NCBI GenBank assembly: GCA_029582155.1
Contig: CM055901.1
Location: 57,981,471-58,045,470 of the forward strand
From: Panopea generosa
Lineage: Eukaryota; Mollusca; Bivalvia; Adapedonta; Hiatellidae
DNA: 64,000 bases
Direction of reading: 5' to 3'
Positions within the stretch are counted from its first letter, which is position 1. The number at the start of each line of letters is the position of its first letter. Below the pieces are notes generated by a model, which saw only the letters and a program-made list of their open reading frames with translations, did not search any database and had not been told where the DNA came from. The translations under genes and the position numbers were made by a program. Positions 1 to 12,540 of this stretch are shown one piece after another.

Positions 1-2533
1 GCATGTTAATTGATATAATGATTTTACTCTCAATTTTACGATTGACCGTATTCTCACTTTGAAACACCATTATTCTCTTTAATAACTTATAAATGAATTT
101 ACATTTAATATTATTAAAAAAGTGACAGGTAACCCTGTTAAGACTGGGTACAACTCTTTTATGTTTGTACTATAGTGTTATCATGTCACGTAAATAAATA
201 AATATAAAAAATGATACTTAACTATTCGGTTACGCTTATTTTTTACAAAATATTTATCAATAGTTTGAATAGTTTGAATTATCATTGACAAGCAATGTGT
301 AGAATGAAACCATACACGTGAATGTAATACAATTATTAAAACTTAAAAATTATAAATTAATACAGAAGCAATTGTTAACATGATTGTCTGTTACACGTAA
401 AATATTTTTGCTTCGAATGTCAATTTATACAAAGATCTAAACTCCAATTACACAACAATGCACTTCTCATAGTAAACTCATCCATTAAGTATGTTAATCA
501 TATAATTATAAACTTACAACCTAACATTTGCTACAAAAAATCAATTTCAATGATATATTTTCAGAAAATGTATATAAAAAATATATATTTTACCTAAATA
601 TTTCGCTTTTATAAAGTATTTTAAAGTCGGCAATTCTGAGTTTAATTCTGGGTTTTAGACCCTGTATACATCCGTTGATCCCGTCTGTCTCTTTCTTGCC
701 AATTGGTGACTACTTAACCCATGGGTATAAACTGCAAAATGATCGGCCTTGGATGACTTAATATAACACTATAAATGTACAACACTTTGTATAAAACTTT
801 ATCAGTTTAACAGTAGACTGAAATGGATGTTTGAGATAACCTTATGTATATCATAAATATTTTAGTCAGAGGATGTCTACAGCTTCTTCAATTCTCTCGT
901 TTTAGCAGCTTTCTTTCTTAAATCAAATTGATACTGTTCAAATTTAAAAATGGCAACTTAACTTACCAAAATAATCGATTGTTTAAATATCGTTAAATTT
1001 AAGTTTTACATCTTTTACGGGATTCTTTTCTTCCAACGTTTCCCCAGTAGTAATAAAGGCTTCTTTATTAACCAAAAGAATTCTGATATCCAAGCAACGC
1101 TGTTTATTATACTTCTGTGGTTGAAATGTGGTCGCTTCCATTAGATGTGACTCTAATCTTTTAAGTGACTTCTTCACCTCTCAACAAAGGGCGCTAATAA
1201 CAGGACCTGAAATCTAATTGTTCTGCAGCTGAATAAACCTTGACTTATTATGGAGCACGCTGAAAACTTAATTTACCAAGACCTTAGTCACTTTTACTTC
1301 GAAAAGGTTGCACTTTCCAAGCAATATGAGGCTTTCAAGTTAATGTCCCACGAATTAGTGCACATAAATTGGGATTATTTATTTATGGAGATTTCTGTCT
1401 GTATGGAATTTCCTACGGTGCAATGTTATTGAAGTTTTGGTGCCTTCCTCACGAATAGTGTTTCTCTCACTGGAAGACGCGCTTCTACTGACCAAATGTC
1501 ATCCTATCTATTCGCACATAATTTCATTGTCTTTAATGAGTGTATGGTACCGAGACTGGTCTATAATGTATGTATTGATTTTATATTTCTTCCATTTGGT
1601 TATTTGTCGAATGTCATGGTTTATTTTATCACATAACTCGTATTTTTTATATGAACCTGGTGTAGTATGATCGCTCGGCGTTTTCCGTCGAACTCTGCTC
1701 TCGTTCGTTAAGTGTTGAACTTCTTTCTGACTTGCCTTAGTACAAAAATGACGTCAATTGCCAGGGTAAAATGACGCTATTTCCTGACGTAACATCATTT
1801 GTACAGTTATGCTCCTCTAGATAACATTTATTATCCGTCTAAAACGACACAATATCCATTAGGAGCGCCCCAACAATTTCTCTTATATGTAATATCTATG
1901 ATATGGGGAGTATCCATCGTTATAGTTACCGTACCTTAACGTCGAATACGAAATTGAGTTTTGGAACGTTCGAACCGTTCAATACGAAAACACTGTCAGG
2001 ATTTTCGAGACTTTTCGGGTTTGAAGTTTACAATAACAATTTCTTATGTTCAACCATTCGTCTGTTTTACTGAGATTATTTTGCTTTAATTCAAATCAGA
2101 CGGCATCACGTTTTAAATAGAACTTTAATAAATGATATAATAGTCAAACGCATTATAAATGGTGTGAACTATTTTGCATTTTGCAGTTGTGAGGAGTATA
2201 GCATACGATTATTTTAATAGTCTGAAATGCTATATAACGACATGTTGTTTTACCTGCCCTCCATGGATCTCTACTAAACCCACTATTGAACAATAAGGGA
2301 TCAACATGTGACCGCTCTCATTCAATAATAAAGGCAGGACACTTGTTAGAGGTGAAAAAAAGACATATATCTCTTGTGGGAAACGTTTAGTATGTATTTT
2401 AGCGATGAAAAGTTGTATTAATTGGCGAATTGTGCAAAAAATAGTTTATTCAATATATTTCGTCCGTTTCTATATGTTGTTGTTTACATAATGAAAATCA
2501 GCACCAGGAACTTGAGTTTTATTTAGACATTTA
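1..2533. other. Non-coding sequence, no gene recognised
   Basis: AT-rich sequence with only short open frames (the longest about 77 codons) that resemble no family I know. I looked here for the upstream elongase exon carrying the HxxHH histidine box and did not find it, so that exon probably lies outside the window. The stretch is most simply intron of the elongase gene or intergenic DNA. Confidence 0.5.
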
Positions 2534-4052
2534 CATACCGGGGTAAATGTTAAATAGAAATATATATACATATCAACAACTCCATTCAATCTAACCAAAC
2601 AATGAATCTATGGTAAGCATTAGATAGAAATGTATACCAACAATTCAATCCAAAGCTACCGAACATTGAATACCGGGGTAAAAATATTTAAATAGAAATA
2701 TATATCAACAATTGAATCCAAAACTACGTACAATGAATACCGCGGACAAATATTATATGATACCGCGGGCAAATATTAGATAGAAATATATATTATTACT
2801 TGAATCCAAAACTACCGTACAGAGAATATCGGGGTACATATTAGATAGAAATATATATCAAGAATTCAGTCCAAAGCTACCGAACATTGAATACCGAGGT
2901 AAATAATAAATAAAAATATATATCAAGAATTCAATCCAAAACTACCGTACAATGAATACTGCAGGTAAATATTAGATAGAAATATATATCAGCAATTGAA
3001 TCCAAAACTACCGTACAATGAATACCGCGGGCAAATATTATATGATACCGCGGGCAGATATTAGATAGAAATATATATCATTACTTGAATCCAAAACTAC
3101 CGTACAGAGAATATCGGGGTACATATTAGATAGAAATATATATCAAGAATTCAGTCCAAAGCTACCGAACATTGAATACCGAGGTAAATAATAAATAAAA
3201 ATATATATCAAGAATTCAATCCAAAACTACCGTACAATGAATACCGCAGGCAAATATTAGATAGAAATATATAGCAACAATTGAATCCAAAACTACCGTA
3301 CGATGAATACTGCGGGCAAATATTAGATAGAAATATATATCAACAATTGAATCCAAAACTACCGTTCAATGAATACCGCAGGCAAATATTAGATAGAAAT
3401 ATATATCAACAATTGAATCCAAAACTACCGTACAATGAATACCGCGGGCAAATATAAGTATATATCAACAATTGAATCCAAAACTACCGTTCATTGAATA
3501 CCGCAGGCAAATATTAGATAGAAATATATATCAACAATTGAATCCAAAACTACCGTTCATTGAATACCGCAGGCAAATATTAGATAGAAATATATATCAA
3601 CAATTGAATCCAAAACTACCGTTCAATGAATACCGCAGGCAAATATTAGATAGAAATATATATCAACAATTGAATCCAAAACTACCGTACAATGAATACT
3701 GCGGGCAAATATTAGATAGAAATATATATCAACAATTGAATCCAAAACTACCGTTCATTGAATACCGCAGGTAAATATTAGATAGAAATATATATCAACA
3801 ATTCAATCCAAAACTACCGTTCAATGAATACCGCAGGCAAATATTAGATAGAAATATATATCAACAATTGAATCCAAAACTACCGTACGATGCATACCGG
3901 GCAAATATTAGATAGAAATATATATCAACAATTCAAACCAAAACTACCGAACAATGAATACCGCAGGTAAATATTAGACAAAAATCTGTATCAAGAAATA
4001 GATCCAAAACTAGCGAACAGTGAAAATCGGGGTAAATAAGAGATATAAATAA
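2534..4052. repeat. 66-bp minisatellite array
   Basis: About 23 tandem copies of a 66-bp unit containing AATCCAAAACTACCGT and ATTAGATAGAAATATATATC. Outer copies are more diverged and include short deleted versions (around 2750 and 3440). Because 66 is a multiple of three, one frame stays open for about 100 codons at 3472-3774, repeating a 22-residue unit with NPKLPF and RRQILDRNIYQQL. This looks like a by-product of unit length, as neighbouring copies are frameshifted. The array ends about 120 bases before the elongase exon, so it probably lies in its upstream intron. Confidence 0.93.
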
Positions 4053-4173
4053 TTCAATTTTGCTATGAGTCAACTTTCTTTTCGAATGTACGGCCTTCTG
4101 GTCTTTATTATTAGAATTTCATACATGATATATTCATATGATTTGTATAATGTTTACCATTTTTTCTTTGCAG

Positions 4174-4301
4174 CTTTCTTTGTTGCCATGTTGAATTCAT
4201 TCGTACATATATTTATGTACACATACTACGGCCTAGCTGCCCTAGGTCCACACATGCAGAAATACCTATGGTGGAAACGTTATCTCACTAAACTACAACT
4301 T
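4174..4301 (+). CDS. ELOVL: Very-long-chain fatty acid elongase (ELOVL family), penultimate exon
   Basis: Internal exon encoding 42 full residues. ELO proteins are multi-pass ER membrane 3-ketoacyl-CoA synthases that add two carbons to acyl-CoAs using malonyl-CoA. The translation carries family hallmarks in order: LNSFVH, MYTYYGL, the GP[13 protein letters not shown] segment and LQL. The exon is bounded by an acceptor (TTTTTTCTTTGCAG, ending 4173) and a donor (GTAAGTAT from 4302). It starts with two bases of a split codon and ends on a codon boundary. The catalytic HxxHH box should be in the preceding exon, which is not seen. Together with 5831-6007 it gives about the last 100 of a usual 270-330 residues. 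The [11 protein letters not shown] stretch recalls ELOVL4/7-type proteins, but the subtype is not settled. No frame damage is visible. Confidence 0.93.
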
Positions 4302-5830
4302 GTAAGTATATCAATTATATAGCTATATCAGTGCGTAAATATATGCCCAAAATGCTCTTCTCGGCAGAGTAAAAAGAATAAAAAGTGTTTGTAGGTCATG
4401 ATACGCAACCACAATAGAGCAAACAGTACATTGAAGATGATGTATCTCTAGACATGTTTTGCTATCGTTTGTTTTTTTTATATCTGTGTATATGGGAACT
4501 CACCAATGGCAGCTGTTTAGTCTGGGAGAAGTTTTTATTTTCATATAAAAAACAGTTTACAAAAGCCAATAAATTAATTTATCATACAGTCTTTGAACCA
4601 ATACAACTTTTTAAAAACTTATTTGACCATCTTCTTTGATTCTATATTAAATATGGTTAGTTTGTGTCCTTCGGATTTGTTATTTGTTTTCGTCTTATTA
4701 TTCTTAAATTATTTAGACATATATTATTACTTCACTTAGAGGAGGTTGACTACCTAGAAACGAACTGAATTTGTTTTACTATGTGTAAAAATTAGAAATG
4801 AACATGTTCAGCAAAATAACTTATTCCAATGTAGTCATTATCGCTTTTTAATTAACGGATCAGTTGTAGAAAAAATGATAATCTGATACAGTGCTAAACT
4901 ATTAAAAATGTCTGACAAAAGGATTCTTTGAAAGCAGAGAATGCGTTAAAGACTTGAAACTAGCATAATCGGTTTTATTGGGTCATAAAATAAGCTCCCA
5001 CGCCGTCTAGCGGTAATATTCTATTGCTGAGAAGTACTGAGCGATTCTCACGATTCCAAGAAATAACAACACCGAGTACAAGCACGTGGCGACCTTACTG
5101 CCACAACTCAGCTACACAGCTGTTGTAAGTCAATAATACCAGATATAAAAGGATCGATTTGAAATACAGAACGCAACAAGCAAAAGAAAAAAAAAGACTC
5201 TGTTTTATTGAACTTGTACCTAGCACCTGTAGCCGTTTTACAGCCACCACATCGCAGATAAGTTTCTATAAAGGAATCAATAAAAAAATAATGTTTTATT
5301 ATGTTTTATTATTGAGTGTTTGATCGTAGCATTCGTTTAATTTTTCTCATGGAAAGTATGTTTCACTGCTGCTGGAAAGTATATTGCTTTAATTCATAGC
5401 ATAAATTTGATAAAAAAGAGTAAGTTGGCAATCATGTATAACTATTGAGTTGTTTATTCGTTCCTCTCGTGCATTCGATTCTTTTTAAAAAACGTTTTTT
5501 GATAAGTATATTGTTGTAAATAATATCGCAGCTGATCCAAATAAACACATTGAAAATTACAATGAAACTAAAAGACGTTTTTAAATATTTAATTGCAGTA
5601 TTCAACATTATTATAATTGTACTGCAAGAAATACTTGTTTTAAAATGTTTGATTGCAGTTTTTACCATGCTTATAACTGTACTGCAAGGAATACTTGTTT
5701 TTAAATGTGTTATTGCAGTATTTACTATTATTATAATTGTACTGCAAAGAATATTTGTTTATAGAGATGAAAGGATTATACAGCACCCTGGATATATGTT
5801 TTACCTTTGCATTATATCTCTCTTTTCCAG
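4302..5830 (+). other. Intron between the last two elongase exons
   Basis: A 1529-bp interval with a GTAAGTAT donor and a pyrimidine-rich acceptor (TATCTCTCTTTTCCAG, ending 5830). It joins two phase-0 exon ends, restoring the family order LQL-SQFVAF. Apart from a three-copy 60-bp repeat at its 3' end I see no feature in it; open frames inside are short and unrecognised. Confidence 0.85.
5572..5763. repeat. Three-copy 60-bp tandem repeat in the elongase intron
   Basis: Three units of exactly 60 bp, marked by ATTGCAGT and TTATAATTGTACTGCAAG, lie 67 bases before the final elongase exon. As 60 is divisible by three, the repeat stays open and gives a hydrophobic 20-residue period. Nothing suggests this is translated: it sits between a good donor and a good acceptor. 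Confidence 0.88.
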
Positions 5831-6007
5831 TCACAGTTTGTTGCCTTCGTTATACATACAGGATACAACTTAATGATTGACTGTGACTTTCCCCGAGGGT
5901 TCAACATTGCCGTGTTTCTATATGCCATCTCTCTTATAGTTTTATTTGGAAACTTTTACTATAAAACTTACACGGAAAAACGTCGTCAGCGACCAAAGAA
6001 GAACTGA
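5831..6007 (+). CDS. ELOVL: Very-long-chain fatty acid elongase (ELOVL family), terminal exon
   Basis: Last coding exon, 58 residues plus a TGA stop at 6005-6007. It opens with SQFVAF, which joins in phase to the LQL of the previous exon to recreate the family's LQL-x-QF segment. It continues with HTGYNLMIDCDFPRGF, a final hydrophobic helix (about residues 25-42), and the conserved F-x-NFYYKTY motif. The tail is basic and ends RPKKN: Arg at -5 and Lys at -3 fit the dilysine-like (K/R-x-K-x-x) ER-retrieval signals known in this family. The exon begins after a pyrimidine-rich acceptor; an alternative AG six bases later would drop the conserved Q. The frame is intact, so the gene may be functional, though only its 3' end is visible. 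Confidence 0.93.
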   Translation, partial: SQFVAFVIHTGYNLMIDCDFPRGFNIAVFLYAISLIVLFGNFYYKTYTEKRRQRPKKN

Positions 6008-9000
6008 TACACAGCAGTATAGTAACTGTAGCCAGAAAAAATGTAACATGTGTATTTCACAGTATTTAATTTGTCTTGGTAGAATCGTAGAACAATATAT
6101 ACATATGCAGACAAGAATAACATGTACATTTACTATTTTGTTTAACATTCAGTGTCTTATCTGCATTATTAAAAACAATAATGGTTCGGTCACGTGATTA
6201 ACAGTATAGAAAAAGAACAAAATCAACGATCAAATGCATATTCTTATTGATTTATTATTAAATGATACAGTGACATATAATATCTGCATTAGAAAAAAAA
6301 GACAACAGACCAAATTAGAATGAATTCTATAAAAATACAGCGACAATGAGAAAAATCAAAATGTCAAATATCTATAGAGAGGTATATCTCTAGATATAGT
6401 TTATTATGATCAGTATCGTCTTAAATATATATAAAATCACTGGTAAGTTCGTTAACAAGGCAGCACCACGGCATGTAAATAAATAAATTAAATCTAATGA
6501 AAGCAATTAAGAAGCATTACTCTAAATTTAAGCGTAATTATATTCTGTTGTATTTGGGACCACGTTTTTTACAATTTTGTATTTAATATTTGAATATAGA
6601 TAATGGCAATATTCGTTAGTTTATTGCAATATTCATTTCTACTTTGACCAAAGCATTGTTCAATTAACGGGAAGCAGTATAAGAAAAACCGTGGACCGCG
6701 AATATTCGAACCCAGATGTGTCAAAGAAAAGTTTGTCAATTATTTGCAGACGGGCTCTGGTTTCGCCATAATGCAAATATGTAGTATAAATGACTTTATG
6801 TTATTTCTTGAACCATCACACATTTATTAATGATAAAGTCATTGGTTGAAATAATTGTTTTATGTTGTTTTATTTCATTTGAGAAGCATGTTTGTTAATT
6901 TTTACCTTATACATTGCAAGGTTGAATTTATTTTTAAAAATGGATATTTAGTGAAGGAAGCGGAGTAGCCATATCATTTAGATATATGAATCTGATTGAT
7001 AAAATGTTTATTTAATGTCAATACATTATGTGTCAGTATTGGATTGCAACATTATTATCAGTGAAAAAAAAACACAACATGTTTTGTCGAAAAAGAGTAC
7101 CCAGCAGTCATAGAAGAAAGACAAACGATGGAATAATATAACCTTAAATAGAATTGTCCCAGTTGTATACGTGTCTATTAAGTTGACACTGAGAGTTTGT
7201 TAAATAAAACTTTAACATTAATATTTTTATCGCAATTTTAAGTCTTACAAGATTCAATGAGAGCAGTTAAAATACAAAAAAGCAAACGAATGAATTTCAA
7301 AAAAGTCGTTAATTTAAAATGAGGTTTAAATCAAAATGATATGATTTGCAAATACACATGTAAATGTCATTAAGTTAACATATGTTCATATAACTGAGCT
7401 TGGTATTGTAGAATATTTAATATGTTCAATAAGGGATTGTTGTAATAATTTTTTATAGGTGCTACTGTAAATTCAGTTTGGTATTTGTTGTAATAAGGAC
7501 CCTGGTGAGAGACCAATTGGGACTGCCCGTGCTTGCCATTTTTAAGTGTTGCAAAAGTCGAGCCCTACGGATGATATAATTAAATTGTTATACGTGACAT
7601 GTTAAACGCATTGGTATTAATACGGTTAGATATTTTGTTTGTATAGATTGTTTAGACTTGCTTAAATTTTAGACCAGTCATATTTGTAGTTGTTGATATA
7701 TTTTAAGTTTTGTCAAAATATTATATTTTATTCCCCTAATTTAAACAAAATTGATTATGTTTCAAAATATGAAAGTTTGTTAAAAGGCGGTTTGTGATTT
7801 TGTTTTTGTTAAATTTTAGAATTAGCAAAAACATTTTCCAAAATATATCTTGCTCCGATAAATACATTGAGCCTTTATTGCCATAAGACTTTTTGTTCAT
7901 TTAAATTTTATTCATTGTTTTAGAGATATTAACTTTGAAATGTTATTAACATTTGAAAAATATTAGTTTAGTATTATTTGTATTAATAAATACATAACGG
8001 AAAGGTATAACATAAAGGAATAAAAGCATGAAAATACAGACTAATTTATTAACAATCGATACATTCTTATATTTGTATAGAACTCTTACATATTAAGTTT
8101 AATAATTAAGTTATTTTTTATAATAATTTCAAGCATCAAGAATTGCTGACGCAATGTTGGTCTTTATTCATAAACTGCATTATGTAGGTACGCGGCTACC
8201 TCGCCATATTGTAAGTATAATGTGAAACGTTTAATTAAGTATATTTAAGGACATCGACGATCCGAATAGTTTTAAAGTTTATCATACGACAGCGTGTAAC
8301 CTTGGTAATTGTATCTCAGGAAAATAAACAGTGTTTGTTTTGGTTATAATACATGTTAAGATTTGAAATGCATATTTGTTATTTTTTCTCAGGAAATAAA
8401 TATTTTTTATTTGTTATAACACGTATTCGACCATAAAAATGTAAACATTCCGTTCAAATCCTGAACTAGGAACAGTAGACGTTCATCAATGAAAATACGT
8501 TCTACATGTTGTAAGGTTATTATTAATTCGAAAAAATGGTGCTATAATTTGGCATTGACATAAAATAATATCACCGAATTGTAATGAAATGTTCGGGTTT
8601 TTTTTATTACTTTTCGCTTTCTCCAATTTGAAATATTTATTCATTTCTTTGTCACCGCACCAACTTTGTTTAATAAAAGTAAATATGACGCTGTGGAAGG
8701 ATTGTAACTTATGATAGAATATTTTCTAATCCACCCTATTTGCTTTTGTCATGCTTATGCCAGCGCTTATATATTTTATATAAAAACTTCATGTATAACA
8801 TGGATTGCAATAATATGTTATTAAACCAATGACATATTTCATAACTGATATCAGTATTATCATATTAAATCCTTAGAAAGATTTTTAAATGTCTGATCTA
8901 ATTTAATCCTTAAGAAATATAATTTTGAGGTGTAAAACTTGTATTATGTAAACAAGATCAGTAAAGAGTATATGCAAACAAACGGATAAACTAGTCAACT

Positions 9001-10189
9001 AAACATTATGTATAGTAGTGGTATAGCGTTCAAATATTATATTATTGTTACATTAAATACCTCGTCTGTCTCTATGTGTTGTCTTGTTTTTCATTTTGGT
9101 ATAAAGTTGATATAATTATAACCAAAAGAACTTTCCACATGTCTTTTGTCACATCTCTAAAAGATCCTGTTTCATTTAAAAAAAAAAAACAACAACAAAA
9201 TAAAAGTTCAGGAATTTGAAACTTTCCATCAAGATCTCTGAGTATTCGAATATAATGGATTTTCTGTTTTAAGAAGTAAATTATTCACAGAGGGCTATCG
9301 GCATGTCAATATCTGGTGGGCGGGACTTCAAGAGCATAGAATACCAATGACTGTACCATTCAGAAGAAATGGATTGCACAATATATACCCAATGGGAAAA
9401 CAGGCGTAATGTCTGTGATTGCATTATGTGGATGAAGTAATACACTGTTTTAGGCAGAATGCTGTAAACTGTTTGACTAAATGATGAATAGTTTGATTCC
9501 TAATCATTAAAAGGAAGTTTTGGGTTTTGGCTGTTAAGCACGTGGACATATTCTCAGTTTTCTTTTTACCATTTCCTAAGGTGATTATTATTCTGTCTTT
9601 AAAGCATTAGGTATCGTTTTATGCTGATCTTCCTAACTATGCCAATAGTTAACAGAAGTGGCGCCATTGTATTCGTGCCATGATAGTTATGTCTCTATGT
9701 GGAATTAAAAAAAGGTGATATTGCAAAATATTGAAAAATAGAGTAATGTCAGATTAAATGTTGTGTTTTACGTGGCTTACTGAACTCCGAGTACGTGTGT
9801 CTACGATCAATATTTAGTTGTTTAAAACAGAAATTGATGTTACATTGAGTCTTGAAGATAAAGTTATAGGTACAGCAATCGGTAAATGCACTCAGATTTG
9901 TCCGCACACGTAATGTAATATTTGATTGAATACGGTTTTTACGAAATGTCGTGTTGATAATCAAAAGGATTGTTAGTATTCCAGACTTATTTCTTTTAAT
10001 AGACCATTTGAAGGTGTGCATGTTGATCTAGAAGACAACAGGTTTACCCCGATTCATATGTATGTGTGCATACAAAAGCATTGAAGATATTTCTGCACCG
10101 TCACAATTGCAATAGTGTATAATCATTATATAGAGGCAAAACATGCAGGATGCCTCCTACAAATGCAAACTGCCATCGTTAAGTCGGGT
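6008..10189. other. Elongase 3' flank and non-coding DNA
   Basis: The first few hundred bases are probably the elongase 3' UTR. The rest is AT-rich with homopolymer runs and no open frame resembling a protein. A 90-codon minus-strand frame at 9749-10021 is unassigned and looks like chance. A faint SINE-like segment near 6690-6790 is too decayed to call. Confidence 0.5.
6478..6487 (+). promoter_or_regulatory. Candidate polyadenylation signals
   Basis: Two overlapping AATAAA hexamers about 470 bases after the elongase stop codon. They are the first close-packed pair downstream, but the DNA is so AT-rich that chance hexamers are expected; other AATAAA copies follow (for example near 7203). Confidence 0.3.
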
Positions 10190-10440
10190 ATATCATTTTT
10201 AATGAGTTTAACGCAATGTTCAACACATTTCTGGTTCTAAAGGGCATATCCAGTTTTATTGGTGGAGGAAAACCTCATAATAAATCTGCGTAGAGCCACT
10301 GTCCTTCCACAAGTAACTGGCGCAAACTTTCTCACATACAGCTTTTGGAGCGAGCGGGACTCGAACCGACGATCTTAGTTGTGAGAGGTAAGTGACCTTG
10401 AGATGGCGTCTTAGACCACCCGGCCACGGAGAACACCGAT
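10190..10440 (-). mobile_element. tRNA-derived SINE, family I
   Basis: Read on the minus strand, this starts with a tRNA-like head (CCGTGGCCGGGTGGTCTAAG) and a good Pol III B-box (GGTTCGAGTCC). A SINE body with ACTTGTGGAAGGACAGTGGC and AAACTGGATATGCC follows, ending in TTAAACTCATTAAAA. Related copies lie at 11348, 37480, 43020, 50167 and 51997, so it is a dispersed family. It is not a tRNA gene: it is embedded in the longer SINE and lacks a clean acceptor stem. Confidence 0.85.
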
Positions 10441-11347
10441 ATATCAATAATTACAGTAAACATTTACAAAGGTGCATGTCCATATGGTACTAAGGTCAAT
10501 ATATAGTCTATCAAATAAATTGACTGCTTATTTCTGACAAATCAAGAAATTAAAAGTACATGTAGTAAATATGTTTTTAATCGTCATTTTAACCTCCACA
10601 AATATGTATATATGCAGAACGCCAAAATAAGTTTTATTTAAAAAAAAGTGTTTTATTACTCATTTCAAATATAAAATCAGGTTTATATCCAATTTTGTAT
10701 GTAATTTATATTACTCATATAAACAAAACATATATCATAGTGAAGATTTTGATATCCAATTAGAACTATCCGAAATGTCGTATTTTAGAAGTTATTTATA
10801 GTTGTTTTTATCCTTGGATTGTTTTCCATTATACTGATATAAGCCTAATGAAACGATGAAATTAAAATACAATTTGAACTTGTTTTCATTAATTACTGCA
10901 AATGTGTGATATAGGATGTTATTCGATCATTTAGAAGAGCTATTCCATTTTTCTAAACAAAAAGAAACGAAATTCAAGGACTGCATACATACTGGGTATT
11001 TAATTCAATATTTGGCTCATGATATATGTAGCTATAGTTTGCTAATGACAATTGCAGTTATTGTTTGCTCATGATATGTGCAGTTTACAAAATATGTAAG
11101 AAAATTTGTTGAAATGACATTTTGTCATCATCATGAAAATTATTAGATTTTTTTTTACTTTCTTCTGTGTTTTTTTTTTATTAAAGAACAACACATATTA
11201 TCTTTATTTTGGTATATATTGGTGGCATTTGTCAAGTAACTGCTTACTACAGAGGTGATATCACTTTTATGTTGTCGCTTCTGTGTTTTTACACAGACAT
11301 ATGTGTATTGCACGGTTGTGTCAGATATTAATATTATTAATATTAGA
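10441..11347. other. Non-coding sequence
   Basis: AT-rich with T-runs near 11150-11180. No gene, RNA or repeat could be recognised. Confidence 0.5.
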
Positions 11348-11545
11348 TCTTCCGAGACCGAGGGGTCTCAACAACACTTAACCCTCACCGCTGAGGCCAT
11401 GATTACGAATCCAGCCCGGTCCAAATGATTTATATTGGATAGTTTGCCAATTACTTGCGGAAGGGCGGTTGTTCTATTCAGATTCCGTCACAAATTAAAC
11501 TTGATATGCCATATTCAGTGTGTTATGTGTTGAAAATTGAGTTAA
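11348..11545 (+). mobile_element. tRNA-derived SINE, family I, diverged
   Basis: Degenerate tRNA-like head with a B-box remnant (GATTACGAATCC), followed by the family body: CAATTACTTGCGGAAGGGCG, TTGATATGCCATA and GTGTTGAAAATTGAGTTAAA. It matches the plan of the copies at 10190 and 50167 with many substitutions, so it is an old insertion. Confidence 0.75.
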
Positions 11546-11989
11546 ATAGAAGAAAAGATTTAAAAAAAAGACTATAATAATAATAAATTATAAGCAATAT
11601 TTTGATGAGTTAAATTTCAATATTTCACTTCGAATATATTGCGTCAAAGACATCTGAAATTAAATAGGTCACCGATTAAGCATACGGGTATATGCCCTTG
11701 TGTTTTAGTGACACGTGTCATGACTACTCCACACACTTTTCCGTGCTGTCGATTCACATACATGGCGACGGTTGAAGGACTTATGGGATAGATTGTCAAA
11801 AATTAAGCCACTTGATCAAAGTACCGTGTAGATATCATACAAAATGGTAGGAAAATACTAATACATTTTTCAGTAACAATTCTCAGCCGCCTTGGATTTA
11901 CATTGGCGAAGCGAGACAAACGTAGGACAATTAACACATTAAGAGTTTCTAACACGACTGATGATCTGGGAAATTGTAAATCTAAACAC

Positions 11990-12540
11990 AATTTCTTCAA
12001 ATGATTGTAATACATATCATCGAATAAACACTTTTAATAACTCAGAAAAGCAAAAGTTTCTGTGTAATTCTGGAGTGATGTCCGTAGATCAAAACAAATA
12101 AAGTTAAACCCAAAATAGTTCAAGTACATGTTTCTACCGTATTAAGCCTGAAGAATATATGAGTTATTTAAAAGCTATTCTAAAATGAGAATATTGCAAA
12201 TGTCCGTGTGACCGATAACATTTTCGATAATGTTCATTACGAAACGAAATGTGAGAAATTGAATTATCCAATTTCAAATGAAGAGCATTTAGAAAGCATT
12301 GCCAAACGCCTTACAAATTGCACGTCTGGTCCAGACGGGACATGTTTTTCTATGAATAAACATGTTTTGCATGATACTATTCCATTTATTATTGTTCTGT
12401 TTGATTAAATACTTGAAACTGGACACTTTCCTGTGTAATGGGGAGAGAGTATTATCTCTCCAAATACACAAGGAAGGTTTTGTAAATGATCCAAATAATC
12501 ACAGCTAATTCATTTTTTTAATTCATTATGTAACATTTAT
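11990..12540 (+). pseudogene. Decayed non-LTR retrotransposon, N-terminal part of the reverse transcriptase
   Basis: The frame 12208-12408 contains NCTSGPDG, the typical KxSGPDGI-like entry motif of non-LTR reverse transcriptases. An ILETGHFPV-like stretch follows, then in another frame HKEGFVNDPNNHS, equivalent to the conserved H-K-x-G-x-x-x-D-P-N-N-Y block. At least one frameshift and several stops break it. Weak similarity may extend upstream to about 11990, but the 5' boundary is uncertain. The coding sequence resumes at about 13440 after an unrelated insertion. The element is dead. Confidence 0.85.

Noticed and set aside
1741-1800. Paired TGACGT-type motifs (AATGACGTCAATTG and CTGACGTAACATCATTTG) as CRE sites or transposon ends
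   Set aside because: The inverted match is loose and no second copy was seen; no adjacent promoter or gene gives it meaning.
3472-3774. A 100-codon repeat protein of 22-residue units
   Set aside because: 66-bp array inside a probable elongase intron; neighbouring copies are frameshifted or truncated, so no coding constraint is evident.
6690-6790. A possible SINE (ATTCGAACCCAGATGTG and GTCAATTATTTGCAGACGGG)
   Set aside because: Only two short family-like stretches remain; boundaries and tail cannot be found.
10256-10447. A 63-codon minus-strand frame
   Set aside because: It is the tRNA-like head and body of a SINE read as protein.
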